Notes: a model not told the origin generated them from the letters alone. Counted from the stretch's first letter, positions 7,770 to 19,700 are shown. The stretch is 64,000 nucleotides of DNA from Bacteroidota bacterium (GCA_021155905.1 JAJNBG010000010.1:62001-126000), one strand, 5' to 3'. Program-made: numbers and translations.

Positions 7770-8660
7770 ATGAGACCTAAGAAAAATGAAATGAACCTAA
7801 AGGAAGTGATTGCCTTAATTACTTTATTGGATGATCCGGATGACGGAATTTATTCTGAGGTAAAAAACAGGTTCATTATTCTTGGTCCGCCGGCGATTCC
7901 TCATTTGGAAACTGCCTGGGAAAATAGCTTTGATGCTTTAATGCAGAAACGTATTGAAGGCATCATTCACACCATTCAGTTCCAGGCATTACAAAACGCC
8001 TTGAAAAACTGGGCGGAAAATGAGCAGGATGATTTATTTAAAGGTTGTTGTATTATTGCCCGTTACCAATATCCTGACCTGGACGAGAATAAACTGAAAA
8101 AACAGCTTCACCAGATCAAACAGGATGTGTGGTTAGAATTACATGATGACCTGACCGCTATTGAAAAGGTAAAGATCATAAACCATATTATGTTTGAAGT
8201 GCACCAGTTCGGTGGGAATATTACGAACTACCATGCGCCTCAAAATTCATTTATCAATGTTGTTTTAGAAACTAAAAAAGGAAACCCGGTAATGCTAAGT
8301 GTTATTTATGCTTTGGTGTGTAAAGAATTGGGCATTCCTATTTATGGGGTTAATTTACCGCAGCATTTTGTTTTGGCATACGTAAATGATTTCACCAATC
8401 TGTTTGATCCTTCCCATAAAACCTTATCAGATAATATTTTGTTCTATGTGAACCCATTCAGTAAAGGACTGATCTTTAACCAGGGCGATGTGGATTCCTT
8501 TATCAAGCAATTAAACGTAGAGCCTGAAACTAAATATTATTTACCATGTTCTAACCTGGATATCATCAAACGCATCATTAATAATTTAATTTATTCGTTT
8601 GATAAAATGGGTTATGCCGAAAAGGTTCAGGAATTGAAAGAGTTGGAAAAGAATCTATAA
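7770..8660 (+). CDS. SirB1-type transglutaminase-like protein
   Basis: A 296-aa protein of the SirB1 N-terminal / Transglut_core2 type. Residues about 1-80 form a helical HEAT-like region (ALITLLDDPDDGIYSEVKNRF, PPAIPHLETAWE). The core follows with LEDLTAIEKV-like helices, INHIMFEVHQFGGNITNYHAPQNSFINVVLETKKG, then VMLSVIYALVCKELGIPIYGVNLPQHFVLAYV. The positions usually holding Cys-His-Asp in true transglutaminases are S/N-rich here, with His in LPQHFVL and Asp in NLFDPSH, so classical transglutaminase activity is doubtful. Single gene after a terminator. Confidence 0.8.
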   Translation: MRPKKNEMNLKEVIALITLLDDPDDGIYSEVKNRFIILGPPAIPHLETAWENSFDALMQKRIEGIIHTIQFQALQNALKNWAENEQDDLFKGCCIIARYQYPDLDENKLKKQLHQIKQDVWLELHDDLTAIEKVKIINHIMFEVHQFGGNITNYHAPQNSFINVVLETKKGNPVMLSVIYALVCKELGIPIYGVNLPQHFVLAYVNDFTNLFDPSHKTLSDNILFYVNPFSKGLIFNQGDVDSFIKQLNVEPETKYYLPCSNLDIIKRIINNLIYSFDKMGYAEKVQELKELEKNL

Positions 8661-8718
8661 TTTGGGTTTCTCCTTAATATTTGGCTGAAAAAATGATTTC
8701 CTGTTTTTTGATTAAACG

Positions 8719-10191
8719 TTATTTGCCTTTCAATTCTGTATCATAAATATATTTTGCATCCAATTCGATCATTTCTGCTTCTGTTACATTGTTTGCTTTA
8801 GCTTTGGTTTTTATCTGATCCATCCACTCTTTAGTGTTTTTAATGCGACTAATCGTATTTTCAATCGCGGCAACAACTTCCGGTTTACAATATTCAGTTT
8901 CATAAATGTAAATAGCATCGAGAGTAATCATTTCATCAACACTAACGTTCCTGATTTTTGCTTTCTTCTTTATTTCTTTCATCCATTCAGGTGTTAGAAA
9001 AATGCGTTCTTTAATGTTTTTGACATAAATGTTTTGTCTCGGTGAATTTGTATTTTTTGTTTCAAGGCCAGCTAAGGCCTTATCCACAAATCCCCATCCT
9101 ATATCGTGGATATTTGTTTCTGTCGCCATCAATACAATAACCTGTTGTTTCTTAATTTCTTCCGATATATTTAGTTGATTTACATCTCTTATGGGCTCGC
9201 TTTCCGGATAGACTGTTTGGTTATAATACCAGAATTTACAATCTGTAAACAGATTATTGGTTAAGCCCTGGTAGTATATATTCCAAAAATAGCTATCACC
9301 GATAAATAATGCCCGAGGTTTTATAGCGGACTGATCTTCTTTCCAATAATAATTTGCATAGGGCATCGGTAATTTTTTTACCGGAGATAATAAATTCATC
9401 GCTTCACCCATATCATCGTCAGGTGAAATTAAGGAATCGGAAAACGCAATGTTTTTTATGACAAAATCCCTAAGGTTAAAATGAGTCATATGTTCAATGT
9501 GCCTTTTAAGAGAGTCAGTTGCAATTAAGGCTCCGTAATTGCTCCAGTGTATTCCTGTCTTTGGATATAGATCATAAGGAGAAATGTTTTTCTGATCCCT
9601 GAACCATTTGCTGAAATCAATACAATTGATACTTAGTTTTTTGCACAACGCTGCTGCACATTCATAGTTGCTCACTTTTTTTTGTGATATCCAGGTATCC
9701 GGAATAAACTCAGGATAAAAAGATGCTTTGCTTGGGGTAAAGACAATTTCCAAATCAATTCCGTTTGAAGCCAGCTTATCCTGTAGTTCCTTTATTTTTT
9801 TGAACCTGTTTATTAGTTCTGTCGTACCGATATAATTATTTCCATAATAAGATTCAATATAATTGGTTTCATATAAAAAGTCTCCCTTACCAATAATAAC
9901 TTTGTCGACATTCGCGATTTTGAATAATTTATAATCCAGTTGATTGTTTAATCTCACATAATAATTACGCAGTCCAAAATTCTGGGTCAAATGTTTATCT
10001 TTTATTTCCTGGTAACTCCCATTCAACCACGTATTCATAGTAATAACAGTATCAGGAGCTTCTATATAGGCACCCTTCAATGGCTTAATGTATTTCTTAA
10101 AGTGAATTTGGTTTTGTATAATCGGAACAAATAGAAATATGAGTATTCCAACCAGGATGAATAAATATGGAGATTGCTTAACAGTATTCAT
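8719..10191 (-). CDS. AlgJ/AlgX-like SGNH acetyl-transfer protein with two C-terminal EW-KAK motifs
   Basis: A 490-aa protein with one N-terminal membrane anchor (SPYLFILVGILIFLFVPII) and a periplasmic SGNH-like domain of the alginate O-acetylation type. The catalytic set is visible: TGIHWSNYGA with His215 and FIGDSYFWN with Ser300. In alginate systems such proteins move the acetyl group supplied by the MBOAT partner onto the glycan. Unusual is the C-terminus: two copies of a ~35-residue motif (EWMKEIKKKAKIRNV.. at about 400-435 and EWMDQIKTKAKANNV.. at about 453-488), each ending LDAxYIYxTE. Last gene of a three-gene operon; it starts 1 nt after the acyltransferase stop. Confidence 0.85.
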   Translation of the reverse strand: MNTVKQSPYLFILVGILIFLFVPIIQNQIHFKKYIKPLKGAYIEAPDTVITMNTWLNGSYQEIKDKHLTQNFGLRNYYVRLNNQLDYKLFKIANVDKVIIGKGDFLYETNYIESYYGNNYIGTTELINRFKKIKELQDKLASNGIDLEIVFTPSKASFYPEFIPDTWISQKKVSNYECAAALCKKLSINCIDFSKWFRDQKNISPYDLYPKTGIHWSNYGALIATDSLKRHIEHMTHFNLRDFVIKNIAFSDSLISPDDDMGEAMNLLSPVKKLPMPYANYYWKEDQSAIKPRALFIGDSYFWNIYYQGLTNNLFTDCKFWYYNQTVYPESEPIRDVNQLNISEEIKKQQVIVLMATETNIHDIGWGFVDKALAGLETKNTNSPRQNIYVKNIKERIFLTPEWMKEIKKKAKIRNVSVDEMITLDAIYIYETEYCKPEVVAAIENTISRIKNTKEWMDQIKTKAKANNVTEAEMIELDAKYIYDTELKGK

Positions 10192-10192
10192 A

Positions 10193-11620
10193 TTAAAATC
10201 TAAAATAGATGAATGGATTAAATCCGGAAGAGGTAATGGATGCTAACGATAAAGTAAATAAAACACAGGCTATAAACGAAAACGCAAGGTTTCCGGTTAA
10301 ACCATAATATGAATAGTAGACTTTTTGTTGAATCCTGTTTCCAATCGTAAAACTTGTAAAAAAAGAAAACAGAACAGCCAGAAAGAGATAAAATAAAAAT
10401 TCAGTATTGATGAAATGAGCGGGAAGAGAAAAATCGAAAGAGAATAGTTTTTGGATAAAAGCGAAAGCTCCGGAAATGTTATCAGCTCTGAAAAACACCC
10501 ATCCAATCGCTATTAAAAGAAAGCAAATCAATGTCGAGAGTAGTTTTCCGATTTTAGCATATACCTTTAGAAGGAATACACGCTCTAAAACCAGCCATAA
10601 TCCGTGGTAAGCGCCCCAAAAAATAAAGGTCCACGCGGCGCCATGCCAAAAGCCTGAGATTAAAAATACTATACATAAGTTAAGGTACAATCGTGCATTG
10701 CTGCTAACCTTATTACCCCCCAATGGGATATATAAATAGTTTTTCATCCAGTTTCCTAATGTCATATGCCAGCGTCGCCAGAATTCAGTGATGCTTTTGG
10801 AGGTATAGGGATTGTCGAAATTTTCGGGAAATTTGAACCCAAGCATTTTGCCTAATCCAATTGCCATATCAGAGTAACCGGAGAAGTCAAAATAAATTTG
10901 AAAGGTATAGGCTAACATTCCAACCCAGGCCAATCCTGAAGTCAGATCATTGGTTGACATATTAAATACTTCGTCAGCTTTAAAGGCCATAGTGTTCGCA
11001 ATTAAAACTTTTTTTCCAAGGCCGAGACAAAACCGGTAAAAGCCCGTCAGTTTATTATCAACAGTATCATTAATACTTCTGTCCGGAATTTGGTCATGGA
11101 TTTCATGGTAACGAATAATTGGCCCGGCAATTAATTTAGGGAACATGATAATGTACATCTGATACTGAAGGAAATTATCCAGCGGTTTGTGGATCTTCCT
11201 GTAAACATCCACTACATAAGTAATGCTCTCAAATGTATAAAACGAAATCCCGATCGGCAGAATGATATTTACCCAGGTAATTTCCTTTGATCCAGTGAAC
11301 GATAAAATAGAATTTACATTGTCGATGAAGAAATTACAGTATTTGAAATAGAATAACAGTCCGAGGTTTAAACATAATGACAAGACCAAATATAGTTTCC
11401 TTTTTTTTTCAGAGACTGAGTTGTATAAAAGCTTTACGAGGTAAAAATCCAGGGTAGTGGTTCCTAAGATTACGAAAATAAACCGGGGTGCGCCCCAACT
11501 GTAAAATAAGATACTTGAAATAAGAAGCACAATATTTTTGAACTTTTGAGGCGTCAGGAAATAAAGCACCAAAAAAATGGGTAAAAAATAGACTAAAAAC
11601 GTAACACTGCTAAATACCAT
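10193..11620 (-). CDS. MBOAT O-acyltransferase (AlgI/DltB-like)
   Basis: A 475-aa membrane-bound O-acyltransferase with about eleven membrane segments. It starts MVFSSVTFLVYFLPIFLVLYF as AlgI-type proteins do, has NPYTSKSITEFWRRWHMTLGNWMKNYLYIPLGG in the middle, and carries the invariant MBOAT His at residue 326 in SGFWHGAAWTF. Family members pass acetyl groups from cytoplasmic acetyl-CoA across the membrane to a periplasmic acceptor. Here the acceptor partner is the adjacent AlgJ-like protein. Preceded 6 nt upstream by the GH16 lipoprotein gene, so all three genes are one transcript. Confidence 0.92.
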   Translation of the reverse strand: MVFSSVTFLVYFLPIFLVLYFLTPQKFKNIVLLISSILFYSWGAPRFIFVILGTTTLDFYLVKLLYNSVSEKKRKLYLVLSLCLNLGLLFYFKYCNFFIDNVNSILSFTGSKEITWVNIILPIGISFYTFESITYVVDVYRKIHKPLDNFLQYQMYIIMFPKLIAGPIIRYHEIHDQIPDRSINDTVDNKLTGFYRFCLGLGKKVLIANTMAFKADEVFNMSTNDLTSGLAWVGMLAYTFQIYFDFSGYSDMAIGLGKMLGFKFPENFDNPYTSKSITEFWRRWHMTLGNWMKNYLYIPLGGNKVSSNARLYLNLCIVFLISGFWHGAAWTFIFWGAYHGLWLVLERVFLLKVYAKIGKLLSTLICFLLIAIGWVFFRADNISGAFAFIQKLFSFDFSLPAHFINTEFLFYLFLAVLFSFFTSFTIGNRIQQKVYYSYYGLTGNLAFSFIACVLFTLSLASITSSGFNPFIYFRF

Positions 11621-11626
11621 AATTTT

Positions 11627-13666
11627 TTATTCGATTGTGATTTCTAAAATTTCCCCGACAAGTTCTTTTTTAGGAAAAGGAATATGATTTTGTTTAAAAG
11701 GGGCTGTAGGCCACCACTCTTCGTTATGCCATTCCTGAGTAAAGATGATCATCATTTGGTTGTTAGGAACGGAAGTCACATTTTTATCCATAACAGCGAT
11801 AACACGCATTTTATCTTTTTCAGGACCAATTTTCCAAATTATTTTTTCAGGAAGCCATTCTATTTCAAAATAGTAATAAGGTGCTCCAAATATTTCATCA
11901 TGTTTAACAGGCCTCTTGGTTGATAGTGCTTTGTAAAAGTGATCCCAACGATGAAGCACAGCAGTTGTACTATCTATTTTGAATTCTTTGGCGCCTATAC
12001 TGAATTTTTTTGGTTCATGGCATGCCATGTCCCAGTTAGTGCAGGTTACCATTATATTGTCACTAATCGCAGCATCCTCTGTTTTATAAGGGATGTTTGA
12101 ATTTTTATAAGAAGTTTTAGGCCAGTGTTGGGACTCTTTTACGATTTCGAAATCTATTTCTGAGTACGGAATTGTTTTTTTACTATGCTTTAAAGCTTCA
12201 TAATTATCAGGTTCTGATTTTGGGATATATCCTATTTCTGCATTGCAATCTCTTCGGTTATTCCATTCATTTTCACTTTGATATAAAAGCCAGAACGCAT
12301 TAGTAATTCCATTCCAGACATTATCCTTGCTCAGCATTTTTGGGAATTTCACTTTCGCTCTGATTTTCCCATAAGTAAAACCTAAACGTGAAGAAATTCC
12401 AACATGCTCTTTTCTATAATTATCCGGCGTAACCGATGGATTAATCATAGTAATGGATTTTTTGACAGGATTTGAAATAACGGTTTTGCAGGGACAGTCG
12501 GTGGAACTTACGTACATTTGTATGCGTTTCTCTTTTGTATCATATTTGGTTTTAAAATCGTTGTATTCTTTTCTTGTTAAGTTTTCACCGGTTACGTCTT
12601 TTATTTCCGGAATATTGTACACTGTAAAATCTTTATCGATGTTATGAAAATATTGCTGGAAGTTTGCTTTATGATACAATTCAGCGCTGGTATTACAATT
12701 CGACCCAAAAGCATCAGTCGTAAAATTTGATTTATTAACGCTTAGTTTATCTATATAGATACCTGCACCAAGATCCATTGTTGAAGATATCTTTAGTTTT
12801 TTTTCTGAAACAAGAACAGTAGTGTTTTTTAAATCTTTACCTTCTTTAAATAGAAAATATCCAAAAGGGTTATTATAGTGTTCATCCTTATTTACGAGTT
12901 GGAGATCCCTGATTTCCATTGGTATTTTCCCGATATCTTCCGGAGATGTCACAACTAACATGAATTCATAATTCCCCATTCTTGGATTTCTTTTCCAACG
13001 GTTATTTACAGCTACTTCATGTTCTTTTTCGTAGTTAATAGCCCATAAGGCATCCAGGTATATCTGTTCGTTAACGGTACCTCCAAATCTTTTTGCTTTT
13101 TGGGTGATTTGGCTTAGCCACTCAGGAACAGTTTTGATGTACTCCATCTTTCTAATGATTAGTTCATCAATATTTAAATATTTTTCCGGGTCGGCACCAA
13201 AATATTTCTTTTCATTCCTTGGATTACCAACGATTTTGAAACTATCTCTTATGATAATTTCTTCTCCAGGAAATAGAAATTTTGTTGGTTTAAATGTATA
13301 AAGCCCTTCGGCCCAACTTCCATAAAAATTTTCTTCGGCCAAACGCAATGTATCAACAAACTTATAATCCTGGTTTTGATAAAATATTTTGTAATAATAT
13401 TTTTTAATTTCAGAAGACGTGTTTTCTACCTTAAATGTAAAAGTAAAATAGCCGTTTTTCGTTTGCTTTTTTGTTGGTATTTCAATACCGTTTAGAACCG
13501 CATCTGATAAGTCGGTATTTATTCGGTATAAGGTATCCTTTGTGTTTTCCTGGTAATTTGCGAGAGGATCAAAATCTTCAATTTTTAATCCATTATTTCT
13601 GCAACTTGAAACAAACAGGACCAATACCAGAAAAGAATATTTAGCAAGACGCAAAATAAATGACAT
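11627..13666 (-). CDS. GH16-domain lipoprotein with an EW-KAK motif
   Basis: A 679-aa lipoprotein: signal MSFILRLAKYSFLVLVLFVSSC with lipobox Cys22. The N-terminal third looks like a beta-sandwich (YFTFTFKVENTSSEIKKYYYKIFY). At about 180-215 there is an EWLSQITQKAKR..YLDALW motif matching the two motifs of the AlgJ-like protein in this operon. Residues ~430-679 read as a family 16 glycoside hydrolase: LGFTYGKIRAKVKFPK, a catalytic EIDFE with Glu503, Asp505 and Glu507, and YYYFEIEWLPEKIIWKIG. GH16 enzymes cut or transfer beta-1,3/1,4-glucans or galactans. First gene of the O-acetylation operon. Activity is inferred. Confidence 0.8.
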   Translation of the reverse strand: MSFILRLAKYSFLVLVLFVSSCRNNGLKIEDFDPLANYQENTKDTLYRINTDLSDAVLNGIEIPTKKQTKNGYFTFTFKVENTSSEIKKYYYKIFYQNQDYKFVDTLRLAEENFYGSWAEGLYTFKPTKFLFPGEEIIIRDSFKIVGNPRNEKKYFGADPEKYLNIDELIIRKMEYIKTVPEWLSQITQKAKRFGGTVNEQIYLDALWAINYEKEHEVAVNNRWKRNPRMGNYEFMLVVTSPEDIGKIPMEIRDLQLVNKDEHYNNPFGYFLFKEGKDLKNTTVLVSEKKLKISSTMDLGAGIYIDKLSVNKSNFTTDAFGSNCNTSAELYHKANFQQYFHNIDKDFTVYNIPEIKDVTGENLTRKEYNDFKTKYDTKEKRIQMYVSSTDCPCKTVISNPVKKSITMINPSVTPDNYRKEHVGISSRLGFTYGKIRAKVKFPKMLSKDNVWNGITNAFWLLYQSENEWNNRRDCNAEIGYIPKSEPDNYEALKHSKKTIPYSEIDFEIVKESQHWPKTSYKNSNIPYKTEDAAISDNIMVTCTNWDMACHEPKKFSIGAKEFKIDSTTAVLHRWDHFYKALSTKRPVKHDEIFGAPYYYFEIEWLPEKIIWKIGPEKDKMRVIAVMDKNVTSVPNNQMMIIFTQEWHNEEWWPTAPFKQNHIPFPKKELVGEILEITIE

Positions 13667-13686
13667 ACAAACAATAGCTTAAGCAA

Positions 13687-13694
13687 CAAATATA
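13687..13694 (-). promoter_or_regulatory. -7 promoter element TATATTTG for the O-acetylation operon
   Basis: Exact TAnnTTTG match on the minus strand, 21-28 nt upstream of the GH16 lipoprotein start codon, giving a very short 5' leader. No -33 TTG at standard spacing was seen, so the promoter may be weak or need an activator. Confidence 0.4.
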
Positions 13695-13756
13695 CTTTAA
13701 AGGCTATTAATTTGACCTGAAAACCAATTAATGAATTAACATTTTATTAAGAGTCG

Positions 13757-16700
13757 TTAATTCCCTACTTTCACCCTGATTCCTTCACTATAGCTTGTAA
13801 ATTCTGGCGCATACATACATTGAATAGTGGTAATACCATTACTGAAATCTCCTGAATGATTAACAACCAAAGGATATTCAAATACATAGGCTCCTTTGTT
13901 CAGATAAGAGAAGAAAAAATTAGTAGCCGCATCCCTGGTGCTTTCATAATATCCTAATCCATCCTGGTATTTATAGCCACTAAATACATTAGTAGGTTCA
14001 AACCCCGAAGCACGCATGTCTTTCATGTGAACGTAACTCATGTCGCGATCAACCCTTAATTCGATTCTTACTTTTATTTTGTCACCTGGTTTTAATCTGG
14101 TAGTGGCTGTAATCGGTTCCATTACCGGCCCGCTGGCTGTGTTTTTCTGGAGGAATAAGTGTTTTTTTATTTTTAAAGGTGTTTCATGTGGCGTAATTTT
14201 ATCCAATTGCTCAAAGTATTGCCAGTACATGGCGCCATAACTCACACCGACATCCTGTTTTACCACTTTTACTTTACCCATGGCTGCTGGTTTAATGTCA
14301 GAGCCATTCCATGTTTTTTTGAAGTAGCCGGTTCCTGGTTCCGCATTTAAAGACTTATCTGTTTTAGGCTTTAAAGTCACGTCACCCACCGTTATTTCTA
14401 TATTTGGTTCTGTTGCCAGCCAGTCTGTACCTTTCAATAACAAAGCGTATACCGCATCTGTGGTTGAACGAGTTGTTCCCCAGTGTTGCGTTTGCTTGCT
14501 TTTTATCAGCCATGTTTTTAAGTCATCAACAGATTTTGTATCGTTGTTGATTTCATCAAATGCTTCGATCATTAAGGCCTGCATTTCAATAGGCGCTTCA
14601 TACCAATAGTATCCGTAATTTTCTTTCCAGTACATGCCCATTTCTTCATTATTGATGCTGTTTTCTTTTAATGATTTTAAAATGTCCTTTGCCGTTTTCG
14701 TGTCATCGTACCTGTGTAGACTCAAGGCAATCATCCCCTGCATATATCTTCCATTTTGCAGCCAATAAGTTTGCCCCTGTTTTTTGTAATAATCGAAATG
14801 TTCCTTATTGTTTTTCGCAATGTCAATGTCTTTGAAATTGCTGCGCATGTACAAATACTGAATCGCCATATCACTCAGGTGATTTTCAGTTTTGTACTTA
14901 GGGCTGTATTTTTTCATGTGTTCGTATTCTTCACGCATTCTGTTGTCACAATAGGATACAGCTTTAGTAATCATGTTCCACACTTCGTTGTCTTCTCTCG
15001 CCTTGATCACACCTAATTTATCCAGGTGAGAAAACCCAGTAATGATGTGTTGAGTTATATACCAATCATCTGGTCCCCCATCAAACCATACAAAGCCGCC
15101 GTTTGAAGATTGTTTTTTTAATAATTTTTTAAAGGCCTGTGTCTGCTCATGACTCATTTTATTTAGGTCGAATAATAAACCAACGCGTTTTTTATTTTCA
15201 TTTTCGTTTTTGGATTGTAATACCCATGGTGTTTCTTCTAGTACCACCGCTTTTAATTCCTGGTTCTTTTCAAGGTTAGACAGGAATGCATCAGGACTTA
15301 AGGTTTTCCAGGCCTCAAAAACTTCTTTCATTTTCGGTTTGGAATTCACAACAAAGGTTGCCAAGCTGTTGGCATAGTAACGGGCAAAAGTCTGCTCCGC
15401 GCATTCGTATGGATATTCCATTAAATAAGGTAATGCCTGCAGGGCATACCATGCCGGGTTAGCGGTAAATTCTAAAGTGTATGAATGATTCTTTAACGTG
15501 TTTGATCCATTATTCTGGTTAATGAATTTGCTAAAATTAAATTCTTTGGTTTGATTGCTTCGTACCGGCATTGGCATGCTTTCCGTAATCAGCATTCGGT
15601 TGGTTAATACTGGTACAGCTACTTCTTCGCCGTCTGTAAAATTACCGGACTTCGCAACAATTTTATATTTAATGGCTGAGTATCCTTCCGGAATATGAAG
15701 GTTCCATTCAATAGAAGTACTTAATCCTTTCTTAACGGAAAAATCCCTGTAACCGATTGTCGGAAAATTACCATGCAGGGCTTCTATAAATGAAGCTGAT
15801 ATTTCTTTATCGGTTAATGCATCGTATATTTTTAATTCCGCATTTCCGGCGAGGTCTTTTTCAGATAAATTGGAAATTTTAGAAATGAAGGTGATCTTAT
15901 CGCCTTCTCTGAAAAAACGTGGCGCGTTGGGTTGGACCATCAGTTCTTTCTGAGTAATGACTTCCTTTTCAAATTGCCCGATTTTAAGATCCTTGGTATG
16001 CGCCAGGCCCATGACTTTCCATTTTGTCAGACTTTCAGGGACGGTGAATTTGATAATGATCTCACCCTTTTCATTCGTTTGTAACTGTGGGAAGAAAAAG
16101 GCTGTTTCATTAAAATTGGAACGGGCTTTTATCTGTGATAAATCTCCACGGCCCTGTTCTTTTCCCTCACCTTCGCCACTTTTTACACCACCTGCTATAT
16201 TTTTATTTTCTGCCCTTGAGGTATTTCCGGTTGTAATTGTTTCCAGGTCCTTATCGGCTTTCTTTTCACTTACTTCTTTTACTGCCATCATCCTTGGGGC
16301 TGCCGCACTTTTGGTTTGACTAACAGACACCTCATCCAACATGCCACCCGATTCAGATGCAAAATTTCCATCACCATATCCATAATAGTTACTGTGATTA
16401 TAAAACCCAAGTCCGAAATAGTTTAGTACATCATAATAACGAGAAGGTAATGTTTTGTAGTCTGAAGGAATCTCATTAAATTCAGTGGATTTGGCAACCC
16501 GTGACAAGCTGGAGGTCCAGTTTAAACGTGAGTAGTAATTCTGGTAGATGTTCAAATACCAGTTGTTAGGCTTGAAAGCATCTAAAGAAGCATCATACAT
16601 GCCGGCCACCAGCTCTGCCGCCACTTTTTCTCCTTTTTTATCTTTTAAAATAAGTTTCCATTCTTCTGCCTGACCTGGTAATAATTTATTTCTGAAAGTT

Positions 16701-19700
16701 TCAAACTGTATATCCAGCTCTTTGTTCGTATAGGGCACATTCACAATATTATTTCGTGTGTAAAGCCTGTTGTATTTTATGAAAGAAGTATGGAATGCAA
16801 AGTTTCCCCTATGGGCTTCTTCCACTGATATTTCATTGGTCGTCATGGAAGCTTGTAAGATTTTTGTTGCCTGTGGTTTTCCCTGGTGTTCCGTTTCAAA
16901 CAAATAATTGACATTAGAATAACCTGAAGCCAAAATAAAATCTACTTTTTCCCCGGGCTCAGCTTTTGTTTTAGGGTAATAAAACCATTCAGCGGATTGT
17001 TCCGGTATGACATCAGAATTTTTATTGAATATTGTAATGTATTGAAAGGCTTTGATTTCTTCTCCGAATTTATCTTTACATATGGCTTCGATTATGTATA
17101 CACCAGGAGCAAATGATTTTAATTCAGAAGACAGGTCGTACTCTTTTTTAGAACCAGTGTCAAAAGGTTTTTCTAATACTTTTTTTTCTTTTTCCCATTT
17201 ATATTTATTGCTCTCGTCTGCGTATAGGTCATTTGGGAACGTTTTGTAATATTCCTCCTGTGTTAAGGTATGTTGGTCAGGTTGAGTCCATAATCGTGCC
17301 CTGAAAACTTTTTGCGGCTGTTTCAGTTTGTGGATTGTAAATGTGCCTTTCGTATTTTCATCCACTCCATTTAAATTGGTGGTAGAAATACGAATTGGTT
17401 TGGAATTATTGATCTCAATAATGTCGTCGCTGGAAACCGATAATTGCAATGCCTGGTAACCAACCCTTACATAGGTTTGAGTACTGTGAGTTTCTCCATT
17501 GATATCAGTGACATCAGCGCTGACTTCGTAATTGTAAGTGGCAAAGCTCGTTTTTGATACGGATTCATCCGGTAAGGCTTTGAATTTAATGATATACGCT
17601 CCGGTATCATTGGTGACGGTTTCTCCGTTTGTAATTTCTGTTTCTGATGCATTATTTTGCGGCCTGTACCACCAATACCAATACGGATAGTTTACCTTTC
17701 TAACTACTCTGTATTTTACGCTCGCACCATCGACCACATTTCCGGCATAGGCTTTAGCTTTACCTGTAACTACCACTTCATCATTCAATTTGAAGCTGCC
17801 TTTCACAGGGGAGAATTCTGTTTCAAATTTCGGGCGCTTATAATCTTCTACCGATACGTATGCATTGCCATGGGCATCCGTGATGCGCATCTGGCCATTT
17901 AGACCATTTTGAGGTGCGATGAAAGAGCCGGAAACAGTTCCAAACTCATTACTCGTTAAATCCAGCGCGCTTACTTTTTGGTAATTGACGTCATAAAAAG
18001 TAACGGTTACGGGGTAATTTGTTTTTAGCGTATGATTTTGATTATTGGTTGATTCCAATAAAACGGATTTAAAGTAAACAGTTTGTCCTGGCCTGTAAAT
18101 CGCTCGGTCTGTAAAAATAAACGATTGGACACGTGTGTAATTTTTCTCGTTGGGTTTATAAGTGTAGTAACTGTTGTTATTGAAATAGGTGTCATTACCA
18201 TTAGTAAACTCAATGAAAAATTGCTTGTCGTTTAAAGAGCTATAACTTACATTCAGAAAACCTTTGTCATCTGTTTTAAATGCCGGCCCTTTGTTGATCT
18301 TATATTCTCGGTCTTTGTAATCGTAGTGTTCAAACCACACCTGCGCAGAAATGTTTTTCAAAGGATCCCCTGTCTGCCGATGAATAGCATAGAAATCGTA
18401 AGAACCATCATCTCTCCTTCGTTCAGTACTGGCGATGTCGGAAATAATGCAGGTACTGTAGGCGGTCATGTTATTGTTATACTTAAAATCTTCTGTTAGA
18501 GAATTCAGAATCACATAATATCCTGACGGTAATTCCGGGAGTTTTATCTCCGTGTTATGAGTTTGGAAATCGCCATCGTTTTCAATTTCCTGAGAAAAGG
18601 AGGTTACCTCGGCAAATGATTTGAACTTTTCATACAACTCTTTGCCGTACTTTTTTCTAAACAATTCCCTTAACTCGTGGCTGGAAGATTTTACAACTTT
18701 AAAATAGAATTTATCAACGTTTTGTGAGCTTACTAAAGCGCGAAACGGTTTGCCGGGCTCATTAACTTCTTCAATCGTGATATTATAAGTTTTTGAAATG
18801 ATAGTACTAATTGCATTTTTACATTGTAATGCACCATAAGAGTCAGGAAACTTGGCTATCGCAGTTTCACAGATTTCTTTCGCTGTTTTTTTATACCATT
18901 TATAGGTGTCGTTTTGAAGTGGCTTGTATTCTCCTGCTTTTAGAAGGTACAAGCTGGCTATTCTAAAGTCAATTTCTGTGACGCGTTTGTTTTTTGCAAA
19001 TTTTGTTTGTAGTGCCTTCAGTGAATTAAAGTATAAGGTGTCCTTTTTTGAGTTTTGAGAGTTAGTGTGCACATAATCCAATCGTAATAATTCTATATCA
19101 ATTAAGGCATTTGGGCTTTCATCATTTTTATGAAATTGAGTTAGTTCCTGCATTAATTTTAATGCGTAGTATTTAGTTTCTAATGAATCAGATGGGTTGG
19201 TGATATTGATGTTCAAAAAATCGGGGTATGGTTTTGAAAATTCATCCGCATTGATGGTAAAACGGTTTGCGGGCCTGGATACATCAGATTCAGAATTTAT
19301 AAAATAGGATAGGGCGCGGTGTCCCAGGAAATCATATAAGGTTGGGCGCCATTGACGACATTCGTCTGTTCCTTTTTGTAAGATATCGTCATAAAGATCA
19401 ATTTTAGTTCTTTTAAGGCTATCCTTATTGTTTAAGGACGCTTTATAATTGGTAATGATTGCATAATTAATGGTCTTCAGGTCCCAGGTTTCGATGTCAT
19501 CATTTTTGAAGTTTGTAGTTGTTGTCCTGTTATAAAATCGCCCGCGGTTATTCTGAAAATACTGGTAAAATGCATCTGCTAAAATGCTCTGTAAAACAGG
19601 TTTGATGGGAAATTTGGCTTCATTAGCCTCGTCCTGAAGTTTAAAAATTGATTTCTCCAGCGAGTATTCTTCTTTGTAGCTTTCAAATTTCATGCGGTGT

